Below are positions 8,401 to 17,467 of a stretch of DNA of 47,347 bases, piece by piece. Origin of the DNA: Chthoniobacter flavus (GTDB taxonomy: Bacteria > Verrucomicrobiota > Verrucomicrobiia > Chthoniobacterales > JACTMZ01); contig CAMDUL010000021.1 in NCBI GenBank assembly GCA_945878135.1, forward strand, positions 1-47,347, read 5' to 3'. Position 1 is the stretch's first letter, and each line of letters begins with the position of its first letter. Under the pieces are notes generated by a model, which worked only from the letters and a program-made list of their open reading frames with translations, did not search any database and was not told the DNA's origin. Made by a program: the position numbers and the translations under genes.

Positions 8401-9250
8401 CGACCTGCTGTTCGAGCTCGGTCAGGCGCGTCCGGTGGCCGGCCACGGCGGCCTCGCCTTCCTCGAGCGCGGAGGTGATTTCGTTCCAACGCGATTCGAG
8501 CGAGCGGAGCTTCTCGCCCAGACCGCGCTGCGACTCGGCAATCCGGTCGTGCTGGCGGCGGACGAAATTGAGCTCGAGAACTTTCAGATCGTTGGAGAGC
8601 GCCTGGTAGCGGCGCGCTTTGCCGGCCTGGCGCTGGAGCGAACCGATCTGCCGCTTGACCTCGCGCATGATGTCGTTGACGCGGACGAGGTTCGCCTCGG
8701 TGTATTCGAGTTTGCGGAGCGCTTCGCGCTTCTGCGCTTTGAATTTCGTGATGCCCGCCGCTTCCTCGAACACCGCGCGGCGGTCTTCCGGACGACTGCT
8801 CAGGATCAGGTCGATCTTGCCCTGCTCCATGATCGAATAACTGCTGCGCCCGATACCGGTGTCCATGAACAATTCGTGGATGTCGCGCAGGCGGCAGGGT
8901 GTTTTGTTCAGCAGGTATTCGCCTTTGCCATCGCGGAAGATGCGGCGCGTCACGCAGACCTCCTCGTAGTCCGTGCCGAGGTGCTCGGCGCAGCCTCCGA
9001 AAGTCAGCGAAACCTCGGCCATCCCGACCGCGGTGCGGGAGTCGGTGCCGCTGAAGATGACGTCGGCCATTTCGCCGCCGCGCAGCGCCTTGGCCGACTG
9101 CTCGCCGAGGCACCAGCGGATGGCATCGAGGATGTTCGACTTGCCGCAACCGTTGGGACCGACAACCGAAGTGATGCCTTCGTGAAATTCAAGGTGCGTC
9201 TTGTTGACGAAAGACTTAAAACCGACGAGTTCGAGAGACTTGAGATACAT
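5483..9250 (-). CDS. smc: Chromosome segregation ATPase SMC
   Basis: SMC forms the ring-shaped condensin that, with ScpA and ScpB, compacts and segregates the nucleoid. The 1255-residue product has the full family layout: N-terminal head with Walker A GPNGCGKSN (31-39), long coiled coil, hinge about residues 520-665, return coiled coil, and C-terminal head with the ABC signature LSGGE at about 1139 and Walker B FCILDEMDAPLD at about 1163-1174. The minus-strand frame is open to 9349, but ATG 9250 gives the conserved start MYLKSLELVGFKSF and has GGAG about 10 bases upstream. Between about residues 975 and 1015 there is an acidic, low-complexity insertion rich in Glu, Ala and Gly in the distal coiled coil. 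A probable promoter lies at 9274-9302. scpA and scpB are not in the window. Confidence 0.96.
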   Translation of the reverse strand: MYLKSLELVGFKSFVNKTHLEFHEGITSVVGPNGCGKSNILDAIRWCLGEQSAKALRGGEMADVIFSGTDSRTAVGMAEVSLTFGGCAEHLGTDYEEVCVTRRIFRDGKGEYLLNKTPCRLRDIHELFMDTGIGRSSYSIMEQGKIDLILSSRPEDRRAVFEEAAGITKFKAQKREALRKLEYTEANLVRVNDIMREVKRQIGSLQRQAGKARRYQALSNDLKVLELNFVRRQHDRIAESQRGLGEKLRSLESRWNEITSALEEGEAAVAGHRTRLTELEQQVDSSRQSMQSLRDRMVQASSRAAHNGEVCEQLRQTIARCEQEMAAARERQRVQRDELGRTEEEVSKVAAELTGRSAALDALQARLRESAGRRESSKQSMEALRAEISKAESESLRLQGELAGLEARREATQARIESLENEERQIFESRSSARQRLEETAAQVAAGTEALHAAETALDRAEAEVERGELERQRVEQEMADAHRNLAQIQSRLEVLEQLNLEGEGAAPGAQAVLRGLDRPEHFRPAVRGMLGSLLRVEPGFLPAIEAALGSRGDTIVITDKTSAREILESLYEHKLGRASVVAPNGGHFPDQGPAPEGSLGWAADRVRCEGDDLQRLVRGVLRGVALAASLDHASELRGRHPSVAFATQHGELIDAAGIVTGGRAGEGVTSALQRRDEIISLGQKLALFRTELAKHEQIRLGVVSGRDGQKEALESARLAVRAKQNELAALRAGHGLLEKELQDAESRSGGLKREQERAAQDLEAARQKTRELSERIAACRGQVEEANAKSAEAMELAQREAGEQEAAAEQFNELRVQLAAARQLEQSLQAQRAPMLSRIEELEETVRQREQEKSGAEERIKSVEEQTEALGREAASLQTELDDKQSGLDALQKERSGLQAEVQTADDGLRQMRREHAEMQDQKGKLEVHAAELRLKAENLADDIRRRHHLELDDVQLDSYALHCAVRDHRKRRKTRSAEGEAAEGGEVVAEEAEVVSPGEAGEATVEGIEADLDWDEIESYVNELRDKLDSMGPVNIDAIQEFDELLDRQKFLDEQFADLTNSKEELLEVIKKINATTTTLFAETFGKIRDNFRETFKELFGGGKADLALMNEEDPLESGIEITAKPPGKQLQSVSLLSGGERTMTAVALLFAIYMVKPSPFCILDEMDAPLDESNINRFLAMLDRFVQQSQFLVITHNKRTISRADVLYGVTMEEQGVSKLVGVKFTDSAGQFSKAKAPPRNESAEELAPAAG

Positions 9251-9273
9251 GGGGAAAGAGCTCCAAAAACCAA

Positions 9274-9302
9274 TTTTTAGGGCTGTCCGGAACGGATGGC
9301 AA
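9274..9302 (-). promoter_or_regulatory. Probable smc promoter
   Basis: On the minus strand, TTGCCA (9302-9297), 17 bases, TAAAAA (9279-9274) resembles a sigma-70 promoter (5 of 6 and 4 of 6 matches), with the smc ATG about 24 bases downstream of the -10 box and a GGAG ribosome site between. Confidence 0.45.
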
Positions 9303-9360
9303 CCCCTCATACTACCAATTGTGGTGTCCGCCCCCTGCCAACCCCTCATCTAGATCATCC

Positions 9361-10722
9361 GTGTCACATTCCGAGACAGCGCTCTCTTTTTCCGGCAAAT
9401 CCGATCTGGATCTGCTCTTCGACTTCCTGCGCTTCCGGAGCGTCTCGACCAAACCCGACCACGCCCCCGAAATGCGGGCCTGTGCGGATTGGGTCGCCGC
9501 CCTGCTCCGGCACGGCGGATTCCAAGCCGAGGTTGCGGAAACCGGCGGACACCCCGCCGTGCTGGGCCGCGGACCCGAGGCGCCGGGCAAGCCGACCGTG
9601 CTCGTTTACGGTCACTATGACGTGCAACCCGAGGAACCGGTGAATCTCTGGACTTCCCCGCCGTTCGAACCAGCCATCCGCAACAAGCGCGTCTTCGCCC
9701 GCGGGGCGACGGACAACAAAGGACAAATCCTCGCCCACATCCTCGGTGCGATTCACCTCCTCCGCGAAGAAGGATCCTTGCCGGTCAATCTCATCTTCCT
9801 CATCGAAGGCGAAGAGGAAGTCGGCAGCACGAATCTCGATGACTTTATCCGCGCCCGCCGCAGCGAGTTGCGCTGTGATGTCATCGCCATCTCGGACACG
9901 GGAATGATCGCGGAGGGCTACCCCACGCTGACCCAAAGCCTGCGCGGTATCGCCGCGATGGAAGTCATCGTGCGCGGACCCGCCACCGACCTCCATTCGG
10001 GGATCTTCGGCGGCGCGGTCATGAACCCCGCCACCGCGCTGGTCAGGATGCTGGCCGGACTGCACGATGCCAAGGGTCGCATCGCCGTCCCGGGGTTTTA
10101 TGACGATGTGACCAAGCCCGACGCCGCCGAACGCGAGGCCCTCGCCGCCCTGCCGGTCAGCGAATCCGATTACCAGCGCGAAACCGGCGTCCTCCTCCTC
10201 TCCGGCGAGGAAGGTTTCAGCAGCATGGAACGCATCGGCATCCGCCCCACGGCCGAGATCAACGGGCTGACCAGCGGCTACCAGGGCGAAGGCACCAAGA
10301 CCGTCCTCCCCTCCACCGCCTCGGCCAAACTCACCTTCCGGCTCGTCCCGAACCAGAAACCCGACCGCGCCCTCAACCTCGTCGAGATCCATCTGCAGAA
10401 TCTCCTGCCGCCCGGCGTCGAGATGGAAATCATCCGCGGACACGGTGGCATGCCCTACACCCTCGATTTGAAAAGCCCGTGGTGCGGTGCCGCGCTCCGG
10501 GCCCTCGAGGCGACCTTCGGACAAAAACCCGCCCTCATGCGCGAGGGCGGCAGCATCCCGATCGTGCAAACCTTCCGCGACCTTCTCGGCTCGGATACCC
10601 TGCTGCTCGGGCTCGCCGCGCCGGACTGCAAAGCCCATGCCCCGGATGAAAATTTTCCGGTCGAAAATTTCGAGGCCGGCATCCGGCTCCACCAAAATCT
10701 CCTCCGCGAGCTGGCCGGCTGA
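9361..10722 (+). CDS. M20 family metallodipeptidase
   Basis: A zinc peptidase of the M20 (CNDP/ArgE/DapE) family, 453 residues from GTG 9361; it probably cleaves dipeptides in the cytoplasm, as no signal peptide is present. The metal and catalytic motifs are visible: GHYDVQP with His85 and Asp87, the bridging Asp118 in ARGATDNKGQ, Glu152 as general base and Glu153 as ligand in EGEEEVGS, an Asp in ISDTG, and the C-terminal His in CKAHAPDEN. The dimerisation (lid) domain lies between about 200 and 330. The frame could start from TTG 9319, but the extra residues are Pro/Ser-rich and unlike the family, so GTG 9361 is preferred. Divergent from smc; a separate promoter could not be fixed. Substrate is not decided by sequence. 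Confidence 0.88.
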   Translation: MSHSETALSFSGKSDLDLLFDFLRFRSVSTKPDHAPEMRACADWVAALLRHGGFQAEVAETGGHPAVLGRGPEAPGKPTVLVYGHYDVQPEEPVNLWTSPPFEPAIRNKRVFARGATDNKGQILAHILGAIHLLREEGSLPVNLIFLIEGEEEVGSTNLDDFIRARRSELRCDVIAISDTGMIAEGYPTLTQSLRGIAAMEVIVRGPATDLHSGIFGGAVMNPATALVRMLAGLHDAKGRIAVPGFYDDVTKPDAAEREALAALPVSESDYQRETGVLLLSGEEGFSSMERIGIRPTAEINGLTSGYQGEGTKTVLPSTASAKLTFRLVPNQKPDRALNLVEIHLQNLLPPGVEMEIIRGHGGMPYTLDLKSPWCGAALRALEATFGQKPALMREGGSIPIVQTFRDLLGSDTLLLGLAAPDCKAHAPDENFPVENFEAGIRLHQNLLRELAG

Positions 10723-10737
10723 CCGCCGACGCCGCAC

Positions 10738-11433
10738 CTACCGCGATTTCAGGACGCGATAAGTGGCGTAACCTTCGCCCCCCGCGGATTCGAATCCCTC
10801 CAAACGCAAACGGACCGAGCTGCCGAGCAAGGAGCCGGCCGCCGGGCCGAGCAAGGTCGGTGCGCCGGCCCCGCCGAAGACCAGCGGCGCGAAGGTCACG
10901 AAAATCCGGTCCAGCAAACCGCGCGCCAGCAGGCCGCGGAGCAAGGACGGGCCACCCTCGCAGACCGCGGTGCGGACGTTGTAATCCGTGCGCAGGACCT
11001 CCAGGGCCCTGACCAAATCGAGTGCACCGCCGGCCCGGCCGGCTGTTCGGACATCCGCGATGCGCTCGAGCCATGCGCGCGTGGTCCGCGGCATGGACCC
11101 CGTGGTGAAGACCACGATGGGTGCGCCGGGTGTCCGGAAAACTTTGAGCCCGCGATCGAGTTTCCCCCGCCCCGAAAAAATGACCCGCAACGGTTCCGCC
11201 GGGCGCCCCTCGCGCATACGCTGCTCGCGAAGATCGCGGGCCGGCAGCGCCATGGCCATGTTGTCCGTTTCCAACGTCCGCCGACCGACCAGCAGCGCGT
11301 CACCCCGCGCGCGGACCTCCAGCAATCGCCGCTTGTCGCGCGCCGAAGTGAAACCCGTCGGCGCGTAAGCGCGGGTGGAAATTTTGCCGTCCACCGTCAT
11401 GGCGAAATTCGCCTCGACGAGAGGCAACTTCAT
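10738..11433 (-). CDS. RibD C-terminal-like reductase (dihydrofolate reductase fold)
   Basis: This 231-residue protein matches the reductase half of RibD, which reduces the ribosylamino-pyrimidine in riboflavin synthesis with NADPH. Visible signatures are NFAMTVDGKIS at residues 9-19, the VGRRT nucleotide-binding turn near 50 and the C-terminal EGGPSLLRGLL...LVFGGAG block. The deaminase half of RibD is absent. Stand-alone proteins of this type are often of unknown substrate, so a role in riboflavin synthesis is plausible but not shown. ATG 11433 overlaps the stop of the membrane protein upstream as ATGA, making it the last gene of a three-gene minus-strand operon. It converges on the M20 peptidase with 15 bases between stops. 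Confidence 0.8.
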   Translation of the reverse strand: MKLPLVEANFAMTVDGKISTRAYAPTGFTSARDKRRLLEVRARGDALLVGRRTLETDNMAMALPARDLREQRMREGRPAEPLRVIFSGRGKLDRGLKVFRTPGAPIVVFTTGSMPRTTRAWLERIADVRTAGRAGGALDLVRALEVLRTDYNVRTAVCEGGPSLLRGLLARGLLDRIFVTFAPLVFGGAGAPTLLGPAAGSLLGSSVRLRLEGFESAGGEGYATYRVLKSR

Positions 11434-12452
11434 TCGCTGTGCTCGATCTGATCCTCCAACCGGTCGACCTCCTTGTGCATGTCGCGCAGGTTGATCACCT
11501 CGTGCGTGGAGGAACGGTAGAAAAGAAAAACCAGGCCGCCGGCCAGGCTGCCGGCCGTGTTGATGAGAAAGCCGGTCACGGAAATCAACGTGGCGATGGC
11601 CGGAGCCACGCCGAAGGGGGCGAGCAGGGAAACAAAGAGGCTTTCGCGCAGGCCGATGCCCGAAACACTGATCGGGATCGCCGTGATCACCGCCACGATG
11701 GGCAGGACGGAAAACACATCGACCAGGCCGAGCGGGGCGGCGAAGGCCCGGGCCGCGCAGTAAAAGGTGATGAAAAACATGGCGAAAAGCGGGAAGGAAA
11801 CAAGGAATGCCCAGATCGTCTGACGCCACCCCTTGGCATACATGTGGCAGGCCGCCGACACCTCGACCAGGCGCCCGCGCAGCGGGGTCCACTGCGGCAG
11901 GCAGTGCACCCACCCGAAGGCCGACCCGACAAACATGCCGACGGTCACGACCACCGCGGCGGCCAGCAGCCAGAGGAGCGTGGTGAGCAGGGCCGAGCTG
12001 GCCGGCGAATGACTGAGCACGTCATAGCGGAAGTAAAGAAACCCGAGGCTGATCAGGATCAGCGCCATCATCCCGATGACACGGTCCATGAAGACACTCA
12101 ACAACGCCGCCGCCTTGTTGTCGCGCGCTTCGCGCATGGTCAGGAACATTTTCACCACGTCGCCGCCGGTCGACCCGAGCATGAAGAGGTTGAAGAACAT
12201 CCCGATCATGAAGAGCTGCCAGGTCCTCACCCAACCCATGTCGATGCCTTGCACGTTGAGCAATACCTTCCACCGGACCGTGGCGAGAATCGTGCACAGG
12301 AAAAACACACCCACCCCGATCCACAACCACCTCCAGTCGGCCTGACGCAGGGCCTCGCCCATCTGGGCGCGCTTTTCCGGGTCGTGAAACACCCACCAAA
12401 GCAGGCCGACGGTGACCGCGATCTGCAGTGTCGTGAGTAATGCTTTCTTCAT
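11430..12452 (-). CDS. LPG-synthase-TM (UPF0104) family integral membrane protein
   Basis: A 340-residue polytopic membrane protein with about eight hydrophobic segments. It shows the family features of the lysylphosphatidylglycerol synthase/flippase transmembrane domain (PF03706): a first helix followed by the basic RWKVLL segment, the GDVVKM motif near residue 98, and the C-terminal SGIGLRE motif preceding the last helices. It lacks the cytosolic MprF acyltransferase domain, so it cannot by itself aminoacylate lipids; members like this are thought to move lipids or glycolipid precursors. The cytosolic tail is short and acidic. It lies 23 bases downstream of the FAD oxidoreductase gene and overlaps the RibD-like gene by four bases, so the three are co-transcribed. 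Function within the operon is unknown. Confidence 0.8.
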   Translation of the reverse strand: MKKALLTTLQIAVTVGLLWWVFHDPEKRAQMGEALRQADWRWLWIGVGVFFLCTILATVRWKVLLNVQGIDMGWVRTWQLFMIGMFFNLFMLGSTGGDVVKMFLTMREARDNKAAALLSVFMDRVIGMMALILISLGFLYFRYDVLSHSPASSALLTTLLWLLAAAVVVTVGMFVGSAFGWVHCLPQWTPLRGRLVEVSAACHMYAKGWRQTIWAFLVSFPLFAMFFITFYCAARAFAAPLGLVDVFSVLPIVAVITAIPISVSGIGLRESLFVSLLAPFGVAPAIATLISVTGFLINTAGSLAGGLVFLFYRSSTHEVINLRDMHKEVDRLEDQIEHSE

Positions 12453-12475
12453 GCGCCGGACGAGGCGCCAATCAA

Positions 12476-13717
12476 TCAGTTAAGCCGTCCGGACGAAATC
12501 ACTTTTTTGGCCGCCGCCTCCCCGCCGGCCATGACTGCCTCGATACTGGCACCGCCGACCGCGTCCCCCGCCACGGTCAAATTCGCGGGAAGCGCACCCC
12601 AAGGCGGCGGCCGGTCCGCGAAACCCGGCGGTTGCCCCGGCACGGCATAAGGAACCCGGACAAAATCGAGCGGCACCAAGGCGGCCGGATCCGCCCGGAA
12701 CCACCCGGCCACATCGCGCGCCACGAATTCCGCGTCATTGGCTCGCGGATGCTCCGGACAAACCGTGACACTCCATAGGTGCGAACCCCCGGGCGCGAGC
12801 GAAGGCGACGCGTTGCTGACCAAGGCGGCATGCAACACCAGGCTGTCTTCCCGGCGAGGCGGCAGGCACAACCAAGCGCCGCGATAAAAAGGCCGCACGG
12901 CGCGAAAATAATGCACCGCCGTGCCGAGCGCCGGACGCGGACGGCCTTTTCCCAGCAACCGGCACATCGCCGGCTCGTCGACCGCAAAGACAACGTGCTC
13001 GCCCCGGTGGCGTGAGCCATCCTTCATGATCACACCGGCTGCCGCATCCCGCTCGTGCAGGATGCCCGCGACCGGGCAGCCGTAGTGCACGGCACCCGGG
13101 GGCAGTGCCGAGGCCAACTGGGCGCCGAGGCCGCCCATGCCCGCGGCCGGCAGCAAAGCCCGGCCCGTGACGAAGCGCCGCAAGTAACCGGCAAACAAAC
13201 GGGCACTCGTGCCCAGCGAAGGGTCGAGCAGCACCCCGCCGAAAAACGGACGCGCCAAGCGGACGAAGAAATCCTCGCTGAAGCCGCAGGACCGCAGGAA
13301 CTCCTCGGTCGTCATATCATGCCGCGGCGCGCCCGCCGCCACGCGCATGACCAACCCTGCCAGCCGGACTTGGTCCGCCAACGACAAGACCCCGCCACGC
13401 AATGCCCCGAACGCAGCCCACGGGGCCCGGCAAGGGTTTTCCAGAACACGCGGCTCTCCCCGTCCGACAAACAACGCACCCGATCGGAACCGCCCGCCGC
13501 CGAGCGCGGCGAAATCGAGATGACGGCGCGCGGCCGGATACGAATCGAGCAGCACCTGGAATCCGCGATCGAGCACGAACCCGTCCGGCCTATGGTCGGA
13601 CACCACCCGCCCGCCGGGCCGGTCGGACGCTTCGAGCAGCACGAAAGGCCGCCCGGCGCCGGCCAGCACCTTCGCGCAAGTCAAACCCGCCAAGCCCGCG
13701 CCAACAATAACCGTCAT
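12476..13717 (-). CDS. FAD-dependent amine-oxidase/phytoene-desaturase-like oxidoreductase
   Basis: A 413-residue flavoprotein. The N-terminus has the FAD-binding Rossmann motif GAGLAGLTCAKVL (residues 5-17), followed by the acidic residue of the ADP-ribose site in LLEASDRPGGRV, typical of the PF01593 superfamily that includes phytoene desaturases, protoporphyrinogen oxidases and amine oxidases. The C-terminal FAD closure motif VAGDAVGGASIEAVMAGG is also present. The substrate cannot be deduced; the middle domain is not close to the carotenoid desaturases I know. The frame is open to 13795, but ATG 13717 places the Rossmann strand at the very N-terminus as expected. First gene of the minus-strand operon, divergent from glgP with 83 bases between. 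Confidence 0.85.
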   Translation of the reverse strand: MTVIVGAGLAGLTCAKVLAGAGRPFVLLEASDRPGGRVVSDHRPDGFVLDRGFQVLLDSYPAARRHLDFAALGGGRFRSGALFVGRGEPRVLENPCRAPWAAFGALRGGVLSLADQVRLAGLVMRVAAGAPRHDMTTEEFLRSCGFSEDFFVRLARPFFGGVLLDPSLGTSARLFAGYLRRFVTGRALLPAAGMGGLGAQLASALPPGAVHYGCPVAGILHERDAAAGVIMKDGSRHRGEHVVFAVDEPAMCRLLGKGRPRPALGTAVHYFRAVRPFYRGAWLCLPPRREDSLVLHAALVSNASPSLAPGGSHLWSVTVCPEHPRANDAEFVARDVAGWFRADPAALVPLDFVRVPYAVPGQPPGFADRPPPWGALPANLTVAGDAVGGASIEAVMAGGEAAAKKVISSGRLN

Positions 13718-13800
13718 TGCCTTGTCAATACTTCGGCGCGGCGCTTTGAACAAATTTTTCTGGCGCCATTCATGCTCCCGCATAGCCTCGTCCACTCATC

Positions 13801-16245
13801 ATGCACGAGATCGCACCTCTGAAGTTCGAGAAAGAAATCATCGACGAGTTGAAGTTCACCATGGCCCGGGACCAGGTCACGGCGTCCCGCCGCGAGTGGT
13901 GGATCGCCACGTCGATGGCCATCCAGCGCCTCATCATCGAGCGCATGATGAAAACCCTCGCGGTGCACAACGAGCAGAATGTCCGCCGTGTCTACTACAT
14001 GTCCATGGAGTTTCTCATGGGCCGCCTCTTCGCCAACAACATGATCGCGGCCGGCGTCTTCCAGGAAGTGAGCGAAGCCCTGGAAAATCTCGGACACCCC
14101 ATCGAGGAAACCCGCGACGAGGAATACGACATGGCCCTGGGCAACGGCGGCCTCGGGCGCCTCGCCGCCTGCTTCCTCGATTCCCTCGCCACCCTCGACC
14201 TTCCCGCCGTCGGCTACGGCATCCACTACCAATACGGGCTCTTCAAACAGGAGTTCCGCGACGGCTACCAGGTCGAACTGCCCGACGCGTGGATCCAATA
14301 CGGCTCGCCGTGGGAAATCATCCGCCCTTCCCACCAGCAGGAAATCCCCGTCTACGGCCACGTCGAAACCGTCGACGACGGCCTCGGCCGGACCCGCTCG
14401 GTCTGGGTCGGTTACCGCAAGATCATCGGCGTGCCTTATGACATTCCCATCCCCGGTTACGGCACCGAGACCGTGAATTTCCTCCGCCTCTGGGAGTCCA
14501 AAGCCCCCGAAGAATTCGATTTCGACGCCTTCAACCGCGGCGGCTACGAGGAAGCCGTCCGCCAGAAAAACATGGCCGAGACGATCAGCAAGGTCCTCTA
14601 TCCCAACGACCACACCGAAGCCGGCAAGGAACTCCGCCTGCTCCAGCAATACTTTTTCACCGCCTGCTCGCTGCGCGACATCATCCGACGGTTCCAGAAG
14701 GACAACTCGGACTGGTCCAAGTTCCCCGACAAAGTTGCCATCCAGCTCAACGACACGCATCCCGCCATCAGCATACCCGAGCTTCTGCGCCTGCTCGTCG
14801 ACGACTACGGTCTCGCGTGGGACCAAGCGTGGTCCATCGCCACCCGCACCTTCGCCTACACCAACCACACCCTCCTGCCCGAGGCCCTCGAAAAGTGGAG
14901 TGTCGGCCTCCTCCGCAAAGTGCTTCCCCGGCATCTCCAGATCATTTTCGAGATCAACAAGAACTTTCTCGACGAGGTCGAAAAGAAGTGGCCCGGCGAC
15001 GTGGAGAAAAAGCGCACGCTCTCGCTCATCGAGGAGGGCCACGAGCAGATGATCCGCATGGGCCATCTCAGCGTGGTTGGAAGCCATTCGGTCAACGGCG
15101 TCGCCGCCCTCCACACCAAACTGGTCAAGACGGAGCTCTTCCCGGAATTCGAAGCCCTCTACCCGGGCCGCATCAACAACAAGACCAACGGCATCACGCC
15201 GCGCCGCTGGCTGGTGGCCTGCAATCCCCGGCTCTCCGACCTCATCACCCGCACCATCGGCGGCGGCTGGGAACGCAACCTCGACCTGCTGCGCAAACTC
15301 GAGCCTTTTGCCGACGACGCCTCGTTCCGCGAGGAATTCATGGCGGTCAAACTCGCCAACAAGAAGAAGCTGGCCAAACGCATCCTCGAGGAATGCGGCG
15401 TCGAGGTCGACCCCGCGGCCATGTTCGACGTGCAGATCAAGCGCCTCCACGAATACAAGCGCCAGCACCTCAATCTCCTCCACATCCTCTGGCTCTACCG
15501 CCGTCTGCTCAAGGACCCCCATCTCGACATCCCGCCGCGCGTCTTCATTTTCGCGGCCAAGGCCGCGCCGGGCTATGACACCGCCAAGCTCATCATCAAG
15601 GCGATCAATGCCGTCGGCGAGAAAATCAACGGCGACCCACGCATCAAGGGCATGATCAAAGTCGTTTTCATGCCCAACTACCGCGTCTCGCTGGCCCAGC
15701 GCATCGTCCCCGCCGCCGACCTCTCCGAGCAGATCTCCACCGCGGGCAAGGAAGCGTCCGGGACCGGCAACATGAAGCTCGCCCTCAACGGCGCCATCAC
15801 CATCGGGACCCTCGACGGGGCCAATGTCGAGATCCGCGAGGAAGTCGGCGACGACAACATCTTCATCTTCGGCCACACGGTCGAGGAAGTGACCAAGCTG
15901 GTGCGCGAAGGCTACAACCCGCGGAAATTCTACGAGTCCGACCCCGAACTCGCCGCCATCATCGACTGGCTGGGCACCGATTTCTTCACCCCGGGCGAAG
16001 GCGCCGACGTCCTTGCGCCCCTGCGCGACAACCTCCTCTACCACGATCCCTTCCTCTGCCTCGCCGACTTCCAGTCCTACTGCGAGACGCAGGAGAAAGT
16101 CTCTCAAGCGTTCAAGGACAAAGCCCGCTGGGGCAAAATGGCCGTCCTCAACACCGCCCGCGTCGGCAAGTTCTCCAGCGACCGCACCATCGCCGAGTAC
16201 GCCAAGGACATCTGGCACCTCGACCCCGTCCCCATCCCCGGGTAA
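13801..16245 (+). CDS. glgP: Glycogen/starch/alpha-glucan phosphorylase
   Basis: GlgP phosphorolyses terminal alpha-1,4 bonds of glycogen to glucose 1-phosphate, using pyridoxal phosphate. The 814-residue length is standard for the family. The PLP signature EASGTGNMK is intact, with the Schiff-base Lys659. The N-terminal block [11 protein letters not shown], the [15 protein letters not shown] motif and the C-terminal GANVEI loop are all present, so it should be active. No N-terminal phosphorylation extension like that of eukaryotic enzymes is seen. The gene heads a plus-strand series: an ABC ATPase starts 98 bases on. Other glycogen genes are not in the window. The start ATG 13801 yields the usual short N-terminal helix; no clear Shine-Dalgarno sequence is present. 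Confidence 0.96.
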   Translation: MHEIAPLKFEKEIIDELKFTMARDQVTASRREWWIATSMAIQRLIIERMMKTLAVHNEQNVRRVYYMSMEFLMGRLFANNMIAAGVFQEVSEALENLGHPIEETRDEEYDMALGNGGLGRLAACFLDSLATLDLPAVGYGIHYQYGLFKQEFRDGYQVELPDAWIQYGSPWEIIRPSHQQEIPVYGHVETVDDGLGRTRSVWVGYRKIIGVPYDIPIPGYGTETVNFLRLWESKAPEEFDFDAFNRGGYEEAVRQKNMAETISKVLYPNDHTEAGKELRLLQQYFFTACSLRDIIRRFQKDNSDWSKFPDKVAIQLNDTHPAISIPELLRLLVDDYGLAWDQAWSIATRTFAYTNHTLLPEALEKWSVGLLRKVLPRHLQIIFEINKNFLDEVEKKWPGDVEKKRTLSLIEEGHEQMIRMGHLSVVGSHSVNGVAALHTKLVKTELFPEFEALYPGRINNKTNGITPRRWLVACNPRLSDLITRTIGGGWERNLDLLRKLEPFADDASFREEFMAVKLANKKKLAKRILEECGVEVDPAAMFDVQIKRLHEYKRQHLNLLHILWLYRRLLKDPHLDIPPRVFIFAAKAAPGYDTAKLIIKAINAVGEKINGDPRIKGMIKVVFMPNYRVSLAQRIVPAADLSEQISTAGKEASGTGNMKLALNGAITIGTLDGANVEIREEVGDDNIFIFGHTVEEVTKLVREGYNPRKFYESDPELAAIIDWLGTDFFTPGEGADVLAPLRDNLLYHDPFLCLADFQSYCETQEKVSQAFKDKARWGKMAVLNTARVGKFSSDRTIAEYAKDIWHLDPVPIPG

Positions 16246-16343
16246 GCACGGCGCCCCTGACCTTGCGTCAGTGCCGAGCAGCAGGCATCATCATCCAGCC
16301 GCACCACCCACCCGCGGCCCGCGGCGCTCCGCGCGCCCCGCCC

Positions 16344-17465
16344 ATGGCCAGCGTCACTCTCCAAAACGTCAGCAAAATCTACCGGGGCCGCCGCGGCGAG
16401 GAGATCCCCGCCGTTCTCGACCTCTCGCTCGAGGTCCCCGACAAATCCTTCGTCGTCCTCCTCGGACCCTCCGGTTGCGGCAAGACGAGCACCCTGCGCA
16501 TGGTGGCCGGACTGGAAAGCCTCACCTCCGGCCGGATCCTCATCGGCGATACCGACGTGAGCGAACTCCCGCCCGGTGACCGCGATGTCACCATGGTCTT
16601 CCAGAACTACTCCCTCTACCCCCACCTCAACGTCGCCGAGAACCTCGCCTTCGGGCTCCGCGTCCGCCACTTACCGCCGGCCGACATCGCCCGCCGTGTG
16701 CGCGAAGCGGCGTCCATCCTCGGGATCGAGGATCTGCTCGCCCGCATGCCGCGCGACCTCTCCGGCGGACAGCAACAACGCGTCGCCGTGGGCCGTGCCA
16801 TCGTCCGCCAGCCTCGCGTTTTCCTTTTCGACGAACCGCTCTCCAACCTCGACGCCAAAATGCGCGCCCAACTCCGCGCCGAGCTGATCAAACTCCACCA
16901 GCGTCTCCAGACCACCATCATCTACGTCACGCACGACCAGGCCGAAGCCATGACCATGGGCACGAGCATCGCCCTGCTCCGCGACGGGACGCTGCAGCAG
17001 ACCGGACCTCCCCTCGACCTTTACCATGCCCCGCGCAACACCTACGTCGCCGGGTTCCTCGGCAGCCCGTCGATGAATTTCATCCGCGGCGCCCTCCACC
17101 CGCGCGACGGCGCCCGCCTCGTCTTCCGCGAAAGCGGCAGCGGCTCCGTCGAGATCGAATTCGTCCCGCGTGGAAATATCGCCCGTTGGGCGGACAAGGA
17201 GATCCTCCTCGGCCTCCGCCCCGAGCACTTCCAGCCGCTGCTCCCCGGGGAAACACCCGATGCCGCCACCTTCCCCGCGCACCTCGACATCGTCGAACCG
17301 ACCGGCGCCGAATCCATCTGCTACCTCCAGACCGGCGCCAACACCCTCATCTGCCGCAGTCGCCACATCATCGACACCCGCGAAGCCGGACACCGCATGC
17401 TCTTCCGCGTCGACACTTCGCAAATCCTGCTCTTCGACCCGGCGACCGACGAGCGGATCGACTGA
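16344..17465 (+). CDS. Sugar-type ABC transporter ATP-binding protein (MsmK/UgpC/MalK-like)
   Basis: A 373-residue ABC ATPase of the carbohydrate-uptake (CUT1) type. Walker A GPSGCGKT, Q-loop, signature LSGGQQQR, Walker B VFLFDEPLSNLD and the H-loop YVTHDQAEAMTMG are intact. Residues about 240-373 form the OB-fold/TOBE regulatory domain (LLGLRPEHFQPL) that binds the permease or regulators in MalK-like proteins. No permease or binding protein genes are adjacent, so it may be a shared ATPase serving several sugar importers, as MsmK does; this is inference. ATG 16344 is chosen because an upstream TTG extension (from 16263) would add a Pro/Ala-rich tail unlike the family. It is followed after two bases by the dGTPase gene. 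Confidence 0.9.
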   Translation: MASVTLQNVSKIYRGRRGEEIPAVLDLSLEVPDKSFVVLLGPSGCGKTSTLRMVAGLESLTSGRILIGDTDVSELPPGDRDVTMVFQNYSLYPHLNVAENLAFGLRVRHLPPADIARRVREAASILGIEDLLARMPRDLSGGQQQRVAVGRAIVRQPRVFLFDEPLSNLDAKMRAQLRAELIKLHQRLQTTIIYVTHDQAEAMTMGTSIALLRDGTLQQTGPPLDLYHAPRNTYVAGFLGSPSMNFIRGALHPRDGARLVFRESGSGSVEIEFVPRGNIARWADKEILLGLRPEHFQPLLPGETPDAATFPAHLDIVEPTGAESICYLQTGANTLICRSRHIIDTREAGHRMLFRVDTSQILLFDPATDERID

Positions 17466-17467
17466 CC

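Noticed and set aside
6341-9280. Very long plus-strand open frame opposite smc
   Set aside because: It is a shadow of high-GC codons of smc. It has no start context or family motif, while the minus strand encodes a complete SMC.
9300-9349. 11-base direct repeat CAACCCCTCAT (9300-9310 and 9339-9349)
   Set aside because: Only two short copies in the smc/M20 divergent gap with no further structure; chance or a minor duplication.
13714-16218. Long minus-strand open frame opposite glgP
   Set aside because: Acidic low-complexity translation with no family; glgP on the plus strand is complete.
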